Assembly (NCBI RefSeq): GCF_051020975.1
Contig: NW_027478161.1
Location: 1,302,001-1,366,000, forward strand
From: Osmia lignaria lignaria
Taxonomy: Eukaryota > Arthropoda > Insecta > Hymenoptera > Megachilidae
Reading direction: 5' to 3'
Length of the DNA: 64,000 nt
The translations under genes were made by a program, and so were the position numbers. The notes under the pieces were generated by a model. That model did not search any database. It was not told where the DNA came from and worked only from the letters and a program-made list of their open reading frames with translations. Below are positions 23,438 to 36,200 of the stretch, piece after piece; the stretch's first letter is position 1; each line of letters starts with the position of its first letter.

Positions 23438-25399
23438 GTTATCTCAATGAAAGGGGCCACGGTGTTTCTGTATCTCTATTATGTTGGTGCGGCTTCGGAA
23501 CTTTTAAATATCTTGATATATTTCGAGAACTACGCATCTGATCAAAAAATATCATAGAACATAAAAAGTAGGAAACTTAATTCTCTACAAAAAAGGTCTC
23601 TTAACATTTTGCCATAGCTCGCTTCGTTTCCGAGATATTTGCAGATTTATCTCAAGGGAAGAGGCCTGACGGACATATTTCGAGATATTTCTTCTTCTTG
23701 TTGTTCCTCTTCTGCACAGCTAAGCTGGAAGTGGCATTTGCGGCTCGCACTAGTGCAGAGTTATCTCAAAGAAAGGGGCCACGGTGTTTCTGTATCCCTA
23801 TTATGTTTGTGCGGCTTCGGAACTTTTAAATATCTCGATATATCTCGAAAACTACGCTTTTGATCAAAAAATATCATAGAACATAAATTGTAGGAAACTT
23901 AATTCTCTACAAAAAAGGTCTCTTAACATTTTGCCATAGCTCTCTTCGTTTCCGAGATATTTGCAGATTTATCTCAAGGGAAGGGGCCTGACGGACATAT
24001 TTCGAGATATTTCTTCTTCTTGTTGTTCTTCTTCTGCACAGCTAAGCTGGAAGTGGCATTTGCAGCTCGCAATAGTGCAGAGTTATCTCAAAGAAAGGGG
24101 CCACGGTGTTTCTGTATCTCTATTATGTTGGTGCGGGTTCGGAACTTTTAAATATCTTGATATATCTCGAGAACTACGCATCTGATCAAAAAATATCATA
24201 GAACATAAAAAGTAGGAAACTTAATTCTCTACAAAAAAGGTCTCTTAACATTTTGCCATAGCTCGCTTCGTTTCCGAGATATTTGCAGATTTATCTCAAG
24301 GGAAGGGGCCTGACCGACATATTTCGAGATATTTCTTCTTCTTGTTGTTCTTCTTCTGCACAGCTAAGCTGGAAGTGGCATTTGCGGCTCGCACTAGTGC
24401 AGAGTTATCTCAAAGAAAGGGGCCACGGTGTTTCTGTATCCCTATTATGTTGGTGCGGCTTCGGAACTTTTAAATATCTCGATATATCTCGGAAACTACG
24501 CTTCTGATCAAAAAATATCATAGAACATAAATTGTAGGAAACATAATTCTCTACAAAAAAGGTCTCTTAACATTTTGCCATAGCTCGCTTCGTTTCCGAG
24601 ATATTAGCAGATATATCTCAAGGGAAGGGGCCTGACGGACATATTTCGAGATATTTCTTCTTCTTGTTATTCTTCTTCTGCACAGCTAAGCTGGAAGTGG
24701 CATTTACAGCTCGCAATAGTGCAGAGTTATCTCAAAGAAAGGGGCCACGGTGTTTCTGTATCTCTATTATGTTGGTGCGGCTTCGGAACTTTTAAATATC
24801 TTGATATATCTCGAGAACTTCGCATCTGATCAAAAAATATCATAGAACATAAAAAGTAGGAAACTTAATTCTCTACAAAAAAGGTCTCTTAACATTTTGC
24901 CATAGCTCGCTTCGTTTCCGAGATATTTGCAGATTTATCTGAAGGGAAGGGGCCTAACGGACATATTTCGAGATATTTCTTCTTCTTGTTGTTCTTCTTC
25001 TGCACAGCTAAACTGGAAGTGGCATTTCCAGCTCGCAATAGTGCAGAGTTATCTCAAAGAAAGGGGCCACGGTGTTTCTGTATCTCTATTATGTTGGTGC
25101 GGCTTCGGAACTTTTAAATATCTTGATATATCTCGAGAACTACGCATCTGATCAAAAAATATCATAGAACATAAAAAGTAGGAAACTTAATTCTCTACAA
25201 AAAAGGTCTCTTAACATTTTGCCATAGCTCGCTTCGTTTCCGAGATATTTGCAGATTTATCTCAAGGGAAGGGGCCTGACGGACATATTTCGAGATATTT
25301 CTTCTTCTTGTTGTTCTTCTTCTGCACAGCTGAGCTGGAAGTGGCATTTGCAGGTCGCAATAGTGCAGAGTTATCTCAAAGAAAGGGGCCACGGTGTTT
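23438..25399 (+). repeat. Transition to the more homogeneous half of the array
   Basis: The units at 23639, 23961, 24283 and 24605 still carry scattered private changes (TTGTTCCTC and GCTTTTGATC at 23639, ATATTAGCAG at 24605, GAACTTCGC in its tail). From 24927 the regular A then B pair begins: A with CTGAAGGG, CCTAACGG and TTTCCAGCTC, then B with GCTGAGCTGG and GCAGGTCGC. This A-B pair is the backbone of the next 33 kb. Confidence 0.75.
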
Positions 25400-27190
25400 C
25401 TGTATCTCTATTATGTTGGTGCGGCTTCGGAACTTTTAAATATCTCGATATATCTCGAAAACTACGCTTCTGATCAAAAAATATCATAGAACATAAATTG
25501 TAGGAAACATAATTCTCTACAAAAAACGTATCTTAACATTTTGCCATAGCTCGCTTCGTTTCCGAGATATTTGCAGATTCAGCTCAAAGGAACGGGCCTG
25601 ACGGACATATTTCGAGATACTTCTTCTTCTTGTTGTTCTTCCTCTGCACAGCTAAGCTGGAAGTGGCATTTGCAGCTCGCAATAGTGCAGAGTTATCTCA
25701 AAGAAAGGGGCCACGGTGTTTCTGTATCTCTATTATGTTGGTGCGGCTTCGGAACTTTTAAATATCTCGATATATCTCGAAAACTACGCTTCTGATCAAA
25801 AAATATCATAGAACATAAATTGTAGGAAACATAATTCTCTACAAAAAAGGTCTCTTAACATTTTGCCATAGCTCGCTTGGTTTCCGAGATATTTGGCGAT
25901 ATATCTCAAGGGAAGGGGCCTGACGGACATATTTCGAGATATTTCTTCTTCTTGTTGTTCTTCTTCTGCACAGCTAAGCTGGAAGTGGCATTTACAGCTC
26001 GCAATAGTGCAGAGTTATCTCAAAGAAAGGGGCCACGGTGTTTCTGTATCTCTATTATGTTGGTGCGGCTTCGGAACTTTTAAATATCTTGATATATCTC
26101 GAGAACTACGCATCTGATCAAAAAATATCATCGAACATAAAAAGTAGGAAACTTAATTCTCTACAAAAAAGGTCTCTTAACATTTTGCCATAGCTCGCTT
26201 CGTTTCCGAGATATTTGCAGATTTATCTCAAGGGAAGTGGCCTGACGGACATATTTCGAGATATTTCTTCTTCTTGTTGTTCTTCTTCTGCACAGCTAAG
26301 CTGGAAGTGGCATTTCCAGCTCGCAATAGTGCAGAGTTATCTCAATGAAAGGGGCCACGGTGTTTCTGTATCTCTATTATGTTGGTGCGGCTTCGGAACT
26401 TTTAAATATCTTGATATATCTCGAGAACTACGCATCTGATCAAAAAATATCATAGAACATAAAAAGTAGGAAACTTAATTCTCTACAAAAAAGGTCTCTT
26501 AACATTTTGCCATAGCTCGCTTCGTTTCCGAGATATTTGCATATTTATCTCAAGGGAAGGGGCCTGACGGACATATTTCGAGATATTTCTTCTTCTTGTT
26601 GTTCTTCTTCTGCACAGCTAAGCTGGAAGTGGCATTTGCGGCTCTCACTAGTGCAGAGTTATCTCAAAGAAAGGGGCCACGGTGTTTCTGTATCTCTATT
26701 ATGTTGGTGCGGCTTCGGAACTTTTAAATATCTTGATATATCTCGAGAACTACATATCTGATCAAAAAATATCATAGAACCTGAAAAATAGGAAACTTAA
26801 TTCTCTACAAAAAAGGTCTCTTAACATTTTGCCATAGCTCGCTTCGTTTCCGAGATATTTGCAGATTTATCTGAAGGGAAGGGGCCTAACGGACATATTT
26901 CGAGATATTTCTTCTTCTTGTTGTTCTTCTTCTGCACAGCTAAACTGGAAGTGGCATTTCCAGCTCGCAATAGTGCAGAGTTATCTCAAAGAAAGGGGCC
27001 ACGGTGTTTCTGTATCTCTATTATGTTGGTGCGGCTTCGGAACTTTTAAATATCTTGATATATCTCGAGAACTACGCATCTGATCAAAAAATATCATAGA
27101 ACATAAAAAGTAGGAAACTTAATTCTCTACAAAAAAGGTCTCTTAACATTTTGCCATAGCTCGCTTCGTTTCCGAGATATTTGCAGATTT
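25400..27190 (+). repeat. Long-range duplication D-E-F-H-A, copy 1
   Basis: The run of units at 25571 (D), 25893 (E), 26215 (F), 26537 (H) and 26859 (A) reappears at 41671-42959, exactly 16100 bp or 50 monomers away. Shared markers are AAAACGTATCTTAAC before D, the GCTTGGTTTCC / E head, CATCGAACAT, CAATGAAAGG, GCATATTTATC, CGGCTCTCAC, ACTACATATCTG and GAACCTGAAAA. Few differences were seen: TTGGCGAT here against TTGCCGAT, and GAAAAATAGG here against GAAAAGTAGG. Confidence 0.85.
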
Positions 27191-28146
27191 ATCTCAAGGG
27201 AAGGGGCCTGACGGACATATTTCGAGATATTTCTTCTTCTTGTTGTTCTTCTTCTGCACAGCTGAGCTGGAAGTGGCATTTGCAGGTCGCAATAGTGCAG
27301 AGTTATCTCAAAGAAAGGGGCCACGGTGTTTCTGTATCTCTATTATGTTGGTGCGGCTTCGGAACTTTTAAATATCTCGATATATCTCGAAAACTACGCT
27401 TCTGATCAAAAAATATCATAGAACATAAATTGTAGGAAACATAATTCTCTACAAAAAAGGTCTCTTAACATTTTGCCATAGCTCGCTTCGTTTCCGAGAT
27501 ATTTGCAGATTTATCTCAAGGGAAGGGGCCTGACGGACATATTTCGAGATATTTCTTCTTCTTGTTGTTCTTCTTCTGCACAGCTAAGCTGGAAGTGGCA
27601 TTTGCGGCTCGCACTAGTGCAGAGTTATCTCAAAGAAAGGGGCCACGGTGTTTCTGTATCTCTATTATGTTGGTGCGGCTTCGGAACTTTTAAATATCTC
27701 GATATATCTCGAAAACTGCGCTTCTGATCAAAAAATATCATAGAACATAAATTGTAGGAAACATAATTCTCTACAAAAAACGTATCTTAACATTTTACCA
27801 TAGCTCGCTTCGTTTCCGAGATATTTGCAGATTCAGCTCAAAGGAACGGGCCTGACGGACATATTTCGAGATACTTCTTCTTCTTGTTGTTCTTCCTCTG
27901 CACAGCTAAGCTGGAAGTGGCATTTGCAGCTCGCAATAGTGCAGAGTTATCTCAAAGAAAGGGGCCACGGTGTTTCTGTATCTCTATTATGTTGGTGCGG
28001 CTTCGGAACTTTTAAATATCTCGATATATCTCGGAAACTACGCTTCTGATCAAAAAATATCATAGAACATAAATTGTAGGAAACATAATTCTCTACAAAA
28101 AAGGTCTCTTAACATTTTGCCATAGCTCGCTTGGTTTCCGAGATAT
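27191..28146 (+). repeat. B-C-D monomers linking two HOR blocks
   Basis: Units at 27181 (B), 27503 (C) and 27825 (D) in the order B-C-D that also occurs at 35231, 37485 and 41027. Private changes include GAAAACTGCG (27711 region) and TTTTACCATAG before the D unit. D carries GAGATACTTC and TTCCTCTGC. Confidence 0.75.
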
Positions 28147-30722
28147 TTGCCGATATATCTCAAGGGAAGGGGCCTGACGGACATATTTCGAGATATTTCT
28201 TCTTCTTGTTGTTCTTCTTCTGCACAGCTAAGCTGGAAGTGGCATTTACAGCTCGCAATAGTGCAGAGTTATCTCAAAGAAATGGGCCACGGTGTTTCTG
28301 TATCTCTATTATGTTGGTGCGGCTTCGGAACTTTTAAATATCTTGATATATCTCGAGAACTACGCATCTGATCAAAAAATATCATAGAACCTGAAAAGTA
28401 GGAAACTTAATTCTCTACAAAAAAGGTCTCTTAACATTTTGCCATAGCTCGCTTCGTTTCCGAGATATTTGCAGATTTATCTGAAGGGAAGGGGCCTAAC
28501 GGACATATTTCGAGATATTTCTTCTTCTTGTTGTTCTTCTTCTGCACAGCTAAACTGGAAGTGGCATTTCCAGCTCGCAATAGTGCAGAGTTATCTCAAA
28601 GAAAGGGGCCACGGTGTTTCTGTAGCTCTATTATGTTGGTGCGGCTTCGGAACTTTTAAATATCTTGATATATCTCGAGAACTACGCATCTGATCAAAAA
28701 ATATCATAGAACGTAAAAAGTAGGAAACTTAATTCTCTACAAAAAAGGTCTCTTAACATTTTGCCATAGCTCGCTTCGTTTCCGAGATATTTGCAGATTT
28801 ATCTCAAGGGAAGTGGCCTGACGGACATATTTCGAGATATTTCTTCTTCTTGTTGTTCTTCTTCTGCACAGCTAAGCTGGAAGTGGCATTTGCAGCTCGC
28901 AATAGTGCAGAGTTATCCCAAAGAAAGGGGCCACGGTGTTTCTGTATCTCTATTATGTTGGTGCGGCTTCGGAACTTTTAAATATCTTGATATATCTCGA
29001 GAACTACGCATCTGATCAAAAAATATCATACTACATAAAAAGTAGGAAACTTAATTCTCTACAAGAAAGGTCTCTAAACATTTTGCCATAGCTCGCTTCG
29101 TTTCCGAGATATTTGCAGATTTATCTCAAGGGAAGGGGCCTGACGGACATATTTCGAGATATTTCTTCTTCTTGTTGTTCTTCTTCTGCACAGCTAAGCT
29201 GGAAGTGGCATTTGCAGCTCGCAATAGTGCAGAGTTATCTCAAAGAAAGGGGCCACGGTGTTTCTGTATCTCTATTATGTTGGTGCGGCTTCGGAACTTT
29301 TAAATATCTCGATATATCTCGAAAACTACGCTTCTGATCAAAAAATATCATAGAACATAAAAAGTAGGAAACTTAATTCTCTACAAAAAAGGTCTCTTAA
29401 CATTTTGCCATAGCTCGCTTCGTTTCCGAGATATTTGCAGATTTATCTCAAGGGAAGGGGCCTAACGGACATATTTCGAGATATTTCTTCTTCTTGTTGT
29501 TCTTCTTCTGCACAGCTAAACTGGAAGTGGCATTTCCAGCTCGCAATAGTGCAGAGTTATCTCAAAGAAAGGGGCCACGGTGTTTCTGTATCTCTATTAT
29601 GTTGGTGCGGCTTCGGAACTTTTAAATATCTTGATATATCTCGAGAACTACGCATCTGATCAAAAAATATCATAGAACATAAAAAGTAGGAAACTTAATT
29701 CTCTACAAAAAAGGTCTCTTAACATTTTGCCATAGCTCGCTTCGTTTCCGAGATATTTGCAGATTTATCTCAAGGGAAGGGGCCTGACGGACATATTTCG
29801 AGATATTTCTTCTTCTTGTTGTTCTTCTTCTGCACAGCTGAGCTGGAAGTGGCATTTGCAGGTCGCAATAGTGCAGAGTTATCTCAAAGAAAGGGGCCAC
29901 GGTGTTTCTGTATCTCTATTATGTTGGTGCGGCTTCGGAACTTTTAAATATCTCGATATATCTCGAAAACTACGCTTCTGATCAAAAAATATCATAGAAC
30001 GTAAATTGTAGGAAACATTATTCTCTACAAAAAAGGTCTCTTAACATTTTGCCATAGCTCGGTTCGTTTCCGAGATATTTGCAGATTCATCTCAAGGGAA
30101 GGGGTCTGACGGACATATTTCGAGATATTTCTTCTTCTTGTTGTTCTTCTTCTGCACAGCTAAGCTCGAAGCGGCATTTGCAGCTCGCAATAGTGCAGAG
30201 TTATCTCAAAGAAAGAGGCCACGGTGTTTCTGTACCTCTATTATGTTGGTGCAGCTTCGGAACTTTTAAATATCTTGATATATCTCGAGAACTACGCATC
30301 TGATCAAAAAATATCATCGAACATAAAAAGTAGGAAACTTAATTCTCTACAAAAAAGGTCTCTTAACATTTTGCCATAGCTCGCTTCGTTTCCGAGATAT
30401 TTGCAGATTTATCTCAAGGGAAGTGGCCTGACGGACATATTTCGAGATATTTCTTCTTCTTGTTGTTCTTCTTCTGCACAGCTAAGCTGGAAGTGGCATT
30501 TCCAGCTCGCAATAGTGCAGAGTTATCTCAATGAAAGGGGCCACGGTGTTTCTGTATCTCTATTATGTTGGTGCGGCTTCGGAACTTTTAAATATCTTGA
30601 TATATCTCGAGAACTACGCATCTGATCAAAAAATATCATAGAACATAAAAAGTAGGAAACTTAGTTCTCTACAAAAAAGGTCTCTTAACATTTTGCCATA
30701 GCTCGCTTCGTTTCCGAGATAT
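28147..30722 (+). repeat. 8-monomer HOR, copy 1 (E-A-I-J-A-B-G-F)
   Basis: Eight units totalling 2576 bp. E has AAATGGGCCAC, A has private TGTAGCTC, and I has TATCCCAAAG with the ATACTACAT tail. J has a K-type box pair but the E-type AAAAAGTAGG linker. A and B follow, then G with GAAGCGGC, and F with CAATGAAAGG and the CTTAGTTCTC tail. The next eight units repeat this order. Confidence 0.85.
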
Positions 30723-33298
30723 TTGCAGATTTATCTGAAGGGAAGGGGCCTAACGGACATATTTCGAGATATTTCTTCTTCTTGTTGTTCTTCTTCTGCA
30801 CAGCTAAGCTGGAAGTGGCATTTACAGCTCGCAATAGTGCAGAGTTATCTCAAAGAAATGGGCCACGGTGTTTCTGTATCTCTATTATGTTGGTGCGGCT
30901 TCGGAACTTTTAAATATCTTGATATATCTCGAGAACTACGCATCTGATCAAAAAATATCATAGAACCTGAAAAGTAGGAAACTTAATTCTCTACAAAAAA
31001 GGTCTCTTAACATTTTGCCATAGCTCGCTTCGTTTCCGAGATATTTGCAGATTTATCTGAAGGGAAGGGGCCTAACGGACATATTTCGAGATATTTCTTC
31101 TTCTTGTTGTTCTTCTTCTGCACAGCTAAACTGGAAGTGGCATTTCCAGCTCGCAATAGTGCAGAGTTATCTCAAAGAAAGGGGCCACGGTGTTTCTGTA
31201 TCTCTATTATGTTGGTGCGGCTTCGGAACTTTTAAATATCTTGATATATCTCGAGAACTACGCATCTGATCAAAAAATATCATAGAACATAAAAAGTAGG
31301 AAACTTAATTCTCTACAAAAAAGGTCTCTTAACATTTTGCCATAGCTCGCTTCGTTTCCGAGATATTTGCAGATTTATCTCAAGGGAAGTGGCCTGACGG
31401 ACATATTTCGAGATATTTCTTCTTCTTGTTGTTCTTCTTCTGCACAGCTAAGCTGGAAGTGGCATTTGCAGCTCGCAATAGTGCAGAGTTATCCCAAAGA
31501 AAGGGGCCACGGTGTTTCTGTATCTCTATTATGTTGGTGAGGCTTCGGAACTTTTAAATATCTTGATATATCTCGAGAACTACGCATCTGATCAAAAAAT
31601 ATCATACTACATAAAAAGTAGGAAACTTAATTCTCTACAAGAAAGGTCTCTAAACATTTTGCCATAGCTCGCTTCGTTTCCGAGATATTTGCAGATTTAT
31701 CTCAAGGGAAGGGGCCTGACGGACATATTTCGAGATATTTCTTCTTCTTGTTGTTCTTCTTCTGCACAGCTAAGCTGGAAGTGGCATTTGCAGCTCGCAA
31801 TAGTGCAGAGTTATCTCAAAGAAAGGGGCCACGGTGTTTCTGTATCTCTATTATGTTGGTGCGGCTTCGGAACTTTTAAATATCTCGATATATCTCGAAA
31901 ACTACGCTTCTGATCAAAAAATATCATAGAACATAAAAAGTAGGAAACTTAATTCTCTACAAAAAAGGTCTCTTAACATTTTGCCATAGCTCGCTTCGTT
32001 TCCGAGATATTTGCAGATTTATCTGAAGGGAAGGGGCCTAACGGACATATTTCGAGATATTTCTTCTTCTTGTTGTTCTTCTTCTGCACAGCTAAACTGG
32101 AAGTGGCATTTCCAGCTCGCAATAGTGCAGAGTTATCTCAAAGAAAGGGGCCACGGTGTTTCTGTATCTCTATTATGTTGGTGCGGCTTCGGAACTTTTA
32201 AATATCTTGATATATCTCGAGAACTACGCATCTGATCAAAAAATATCATAGAACATAAAAAGTAGGAAACTTAATTCTCTACAAAAAAGGTCTCTTAACA
32301 TTTTGCCATAGCTCGCTTCGTTTCCGAGATATTTGCAGATTTATCTCAAGGGAAGGGGCCTGACGGACATATTTCGAGATATTTCTTCTTCTTGTTGTTC
32401 TTCTTCTGCACAGCTGAGCTGGAAGTGGCATTTGCAGGTCGCAATAGTGCAGAGTTATCTCAAAGAAAGGGGCCACGGTGTTTCTGTATCTCTATTATGT
32501 TGGTGCGGCTTCGGAACTTTTAAATATCTCGATATATCTCGAAAACTACGCTTCTGATCAAAAAATATCATAGAACGTAAATTGTAGGAAACATTATTCT
32601 CTACAAAAAAGGTCTCTTAACATTTTGCCATAGCTCGGTTCGTTTCCGAGATATTTGCAGATTCATCTCAAGGGAAGGGGTCTGACGGACATATTTCGAG
32701 ATATTTCTTCTTCTTGTTGTTCTTCTTCTGCACAGCTAAGCTCGAAGCGGCATTTGCAGCTCGCAATAGTGCAGAGTTATCTCAAAGAAAGAGGCCACGG
32801 TGTTTCTGTACCTCTATTATGTTGGTGCAGCTTCGGAACTTTTAAATATCTTGATATATCTCGAGAACTACGCATCTGATCAAAAAATATCATCGAACAT
32901 AAAAAGTAGGAAACTTAATTCTCTACAAAAAAGGTCTCTTAACATTTTGCCATAGCTCGCTTTGTTTCCGAGATATTTGCAGATTTATCTCAAGGGAAGT
33001 GGCCTGACGGACATATTTCGAGATATTTCTTCTTCTTGTTGTTCTTCTTCTGCACAGCTAAGCTGGAAGTGGCATTTCCAGCTCGCAATAGTGCAGAGTT
33101 ATCACAATGAAAGGGGCCACGGTGTTTCTGTATCTCTATTATGTTGGTGCGGCTTCGGAACTTTTAAATATCTTGATATATCTCGAGAACTACGCATCTG
33201 ATCAAAAAATATCATAGAACATAAAAAGTAGGAAACTTAGTTCTCTACAAAAAAGGTCTCTTAACATTTTGCCATAGCTCGCTTCGTTTCCGAGATAT
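30723..33298 (+). repeat. 8-monomer HOR, copy 2
   Basis: Same order as copy 1 at offset 2576. Changes show how copies drift. The first unit has an A-type head (CTGAAGGG, CCTAACGG) joined to the E middle and tail (TTACAGC, AAATGGG), so it is a recombinant. The I unit at 31367 gained GGTGAGGC for GGTGCGGC. The F unit at 32977 became F', with GCTTTGTTTCC before it and TATCACAATG. The F' form is then the one that spreads to the right. Confidence 0.85.
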
Positions 33299-36200
33299 TT
33301 GCAGATTTATCTGAAGGGAAGGGGCCTAACGGACATATTTCGAGATATTTCTTCTTCTTGTTGTTCTTCTTCTGCACAGCTAAACTGGAAGTGGCATTTC
33401 CAGCTCGCAATAGTGCAGAGTTATCTCAAAGAAAGGGGCCACGGTGTTTCTGTATCTCTATTATGTTGGTGCGGCTTCGGAACTTTTAAATATCTTGATA
33501 TATCTCGAGAACTACGCATCTGATCAAAAAATATCATAGAACATAAAAAGTAGGAAACTTAATTCTCTACAAAAAAGGTCTCTTAACATTTTGCCATAGC
33601 TCGCTTCGTTTCCGAGATATTTGCAGATTTATCTCAAGGGAAGGGGCCTGACGGACATATTTCGAGATATTTCTTCTTCTTGTTGTTCTTCTTCTGCACA
33701 GCTGAGCTGGAAGTGGCATTTGCAGGTCGCAATAGTGCAGAGTTATCTCAAAGAAAGGGGCCACGGTGTTTCTGTATCTCTATTATGTTGGTGCGGCTTC
33801 GGAACTTTTAAATATCTCGATATATCTCGAAAACTACGCTTCTGATCAAAAAATATCATAGAACATAAATTGTAGGAAACATAATTCTCTACAAAAAAGG
33901 TCTCTTAACATTTTGCCATAGCTCGCTTCGTTTCCGAGATATTTGCAGATTTATCTCAAGGGAAGGGGCCTGACGGACATATTTCGAGATATTTCTTCTT
34001 CTTGTTGTTCTTCTTCTGCACAGCTAAGCTGGAAGTGGCATTTGCGGCTCGCACTAGTGCAGAGTTATCTCAAAGAAAGGGGCCACGGTGTTTCTGTATC
34101 TCTATTATGTTGGTGCGGCTTCGGAACTTTTAAATATCTCGATATATCTCGAAAACTACGCTTCTGATCAAAAAATATCATAGAACGTAAATTGTAGGAA
34201 ACATTATTCTCTACAAAAAAGGTCTCTTAACATTTTGCCATAGCTCGGTTCGTTTCCGAGATATTTGCAGATTCATCTCAAGGGAAGGGGTCTGACGGAC
34301 ATATTTCGAGATATTTCTTCTTCTTGTTGTTCTTCTTCTGCACAGCTAAGCTCGAAGCGGCATTTGCAGCTCGCAATAGTGCAGAGTTATCTCAAAGAAA
34401 GAGGCCACGGTGTTTCTGTACCTCTATTATGTTGGTGCAGCTTCGGAACTTTTAAATATCTTGATATATCTCGAGAACTACGCATCTGATCAAAAAATAT
34501 CATCGAACATAAAAAGTAGGAAACTTAATTCTCTACAAAAAAGGTCTCTTAACATTTTGCCATAGCTCGCTTTGTTTCCGAGATATTTGCAGATTTATCT
34601 CAAGGGAAGTGGCCTGACGGACATATTTCGAGATATTTCTTCTTCTTGTTGTTCTTCTTCTGCACAGCTAAGCTGGAAGTGGCATTTCCAGCTCGCAATA
34701 GTGCAGAGTTATCACAATGAAAGGGGCCACGGTGTTTCTGTATCTCTATTATGTTGGTGCGGCTTCGGAACTTTTAAATATCTTGATATATCTCGAGAAC
34801 TACGCATCTGATCAAAAAATATCATAGAACATAAAAAGTAGGAAACTTAGTTCTCTACAAAAAAGGTCTCTTAACATTTTGCCATAGCTCGCTTCGTTTC
34901 CGAGATATTTGCAGATTTATCTGAAGGGAAGGGGCCTAACGGACATATTTCGAGATATTTCTTCTTCTTGTTGTTCTTCTTCTGCACAGCTAAACTGGAA
35001 GTGGCATTTCCAGCTCGCAATAGTGCAGAGTTATCTCAAAGAAAGGGGCCACGGTGTTTCTGTATCTCTATTATGTTGGTGCGGCTTCGGAACTTTTAAA
35101 TATCTTGATATATCTCGAGAACTACGCATCTGATCAAAAAATATCATAGAACATAAAAAGTAGGAAACTTAATTCTCTACAAAAAAGGTCTCTTAACATT
35201 TTGCCATAGCTCGCTTCGTTTCCGAGATATTTGCAGATTTATCTCAATGGAAGGGGCCTGACGGACATATTTCGAGATATTTCTTCTTCTTGTTGTTCTT
35301 CTTCTGCACAGCTGAGCTGGAAGTGGCATTTGCAGGTCGCAATAGTGCAGAGTTATCTCAAAGAAAGGGGCCACGGTGTTTCTGTATCTCTATTATGTTG
35401 GTGCGGCTTCGGAACTTTTAAATATCTCGATATATCTCGAAAACTACGCTTCTGATCAAAAAATATCATAGAACATAAATTGTGGGAAACATAATTCTCT
35501 ACAAAAAAGGTCTCTTAACATTTTGCCATAGCTCGCTTCGTTTCCGAGATATTTGCAGATTTATCTCAAGGGAAGGGGCCTGACGGACATATTTCGAGAT
35601 ATTTCTTCTTCTTGTTGTTCTTCTTCTGCACAGCTAAGCTGGAAGTGGCATTTGCGGCTCGCACTAGTGCAGAGTTATCTCAAAGAAAGGGGCCACGGTG
35701 TTTCTGTATCTCTATTATGTTGGTGCGGCTTCGGAACTTTTAAATATCTCGATATATCTCGAAAACTACGCTTCTGATCAAAAAATATCATAGAACATAA
35801 ATTGTAGGAAACATAATTCTCTACAAAAAACGTATCTTAACATTTTGCCATAGCTCGCTTCGTTTCCGAGATATTTGCAGATTCAGCTCAAAGGAACGGG
35901 CCTGACGGACATATTTCGAGATACTTCTTCTTCTTGTTGTTCTTCCTCTGCACAGCTAAGCTGGAAGTGGCATTTGCAGCTCGCAATAGTGCAGAGTTAT
36001 CTCAAAGAAAGGGGCCACGGTGTTTCTGTATCTCTATTATGTTGGTGCGGCTTCGGAACTTTTAAATATCTTGATATATCTCGAGAACTACGCATCTGAT
36101 CAAAAAATATCATAGAACATAAATTGTAGGAAACATAATTCTCTACAAAAAAGGTCTCTTAACATTTTGCCATAGCTCGCTTCGTTTCCGAGATATTTGC

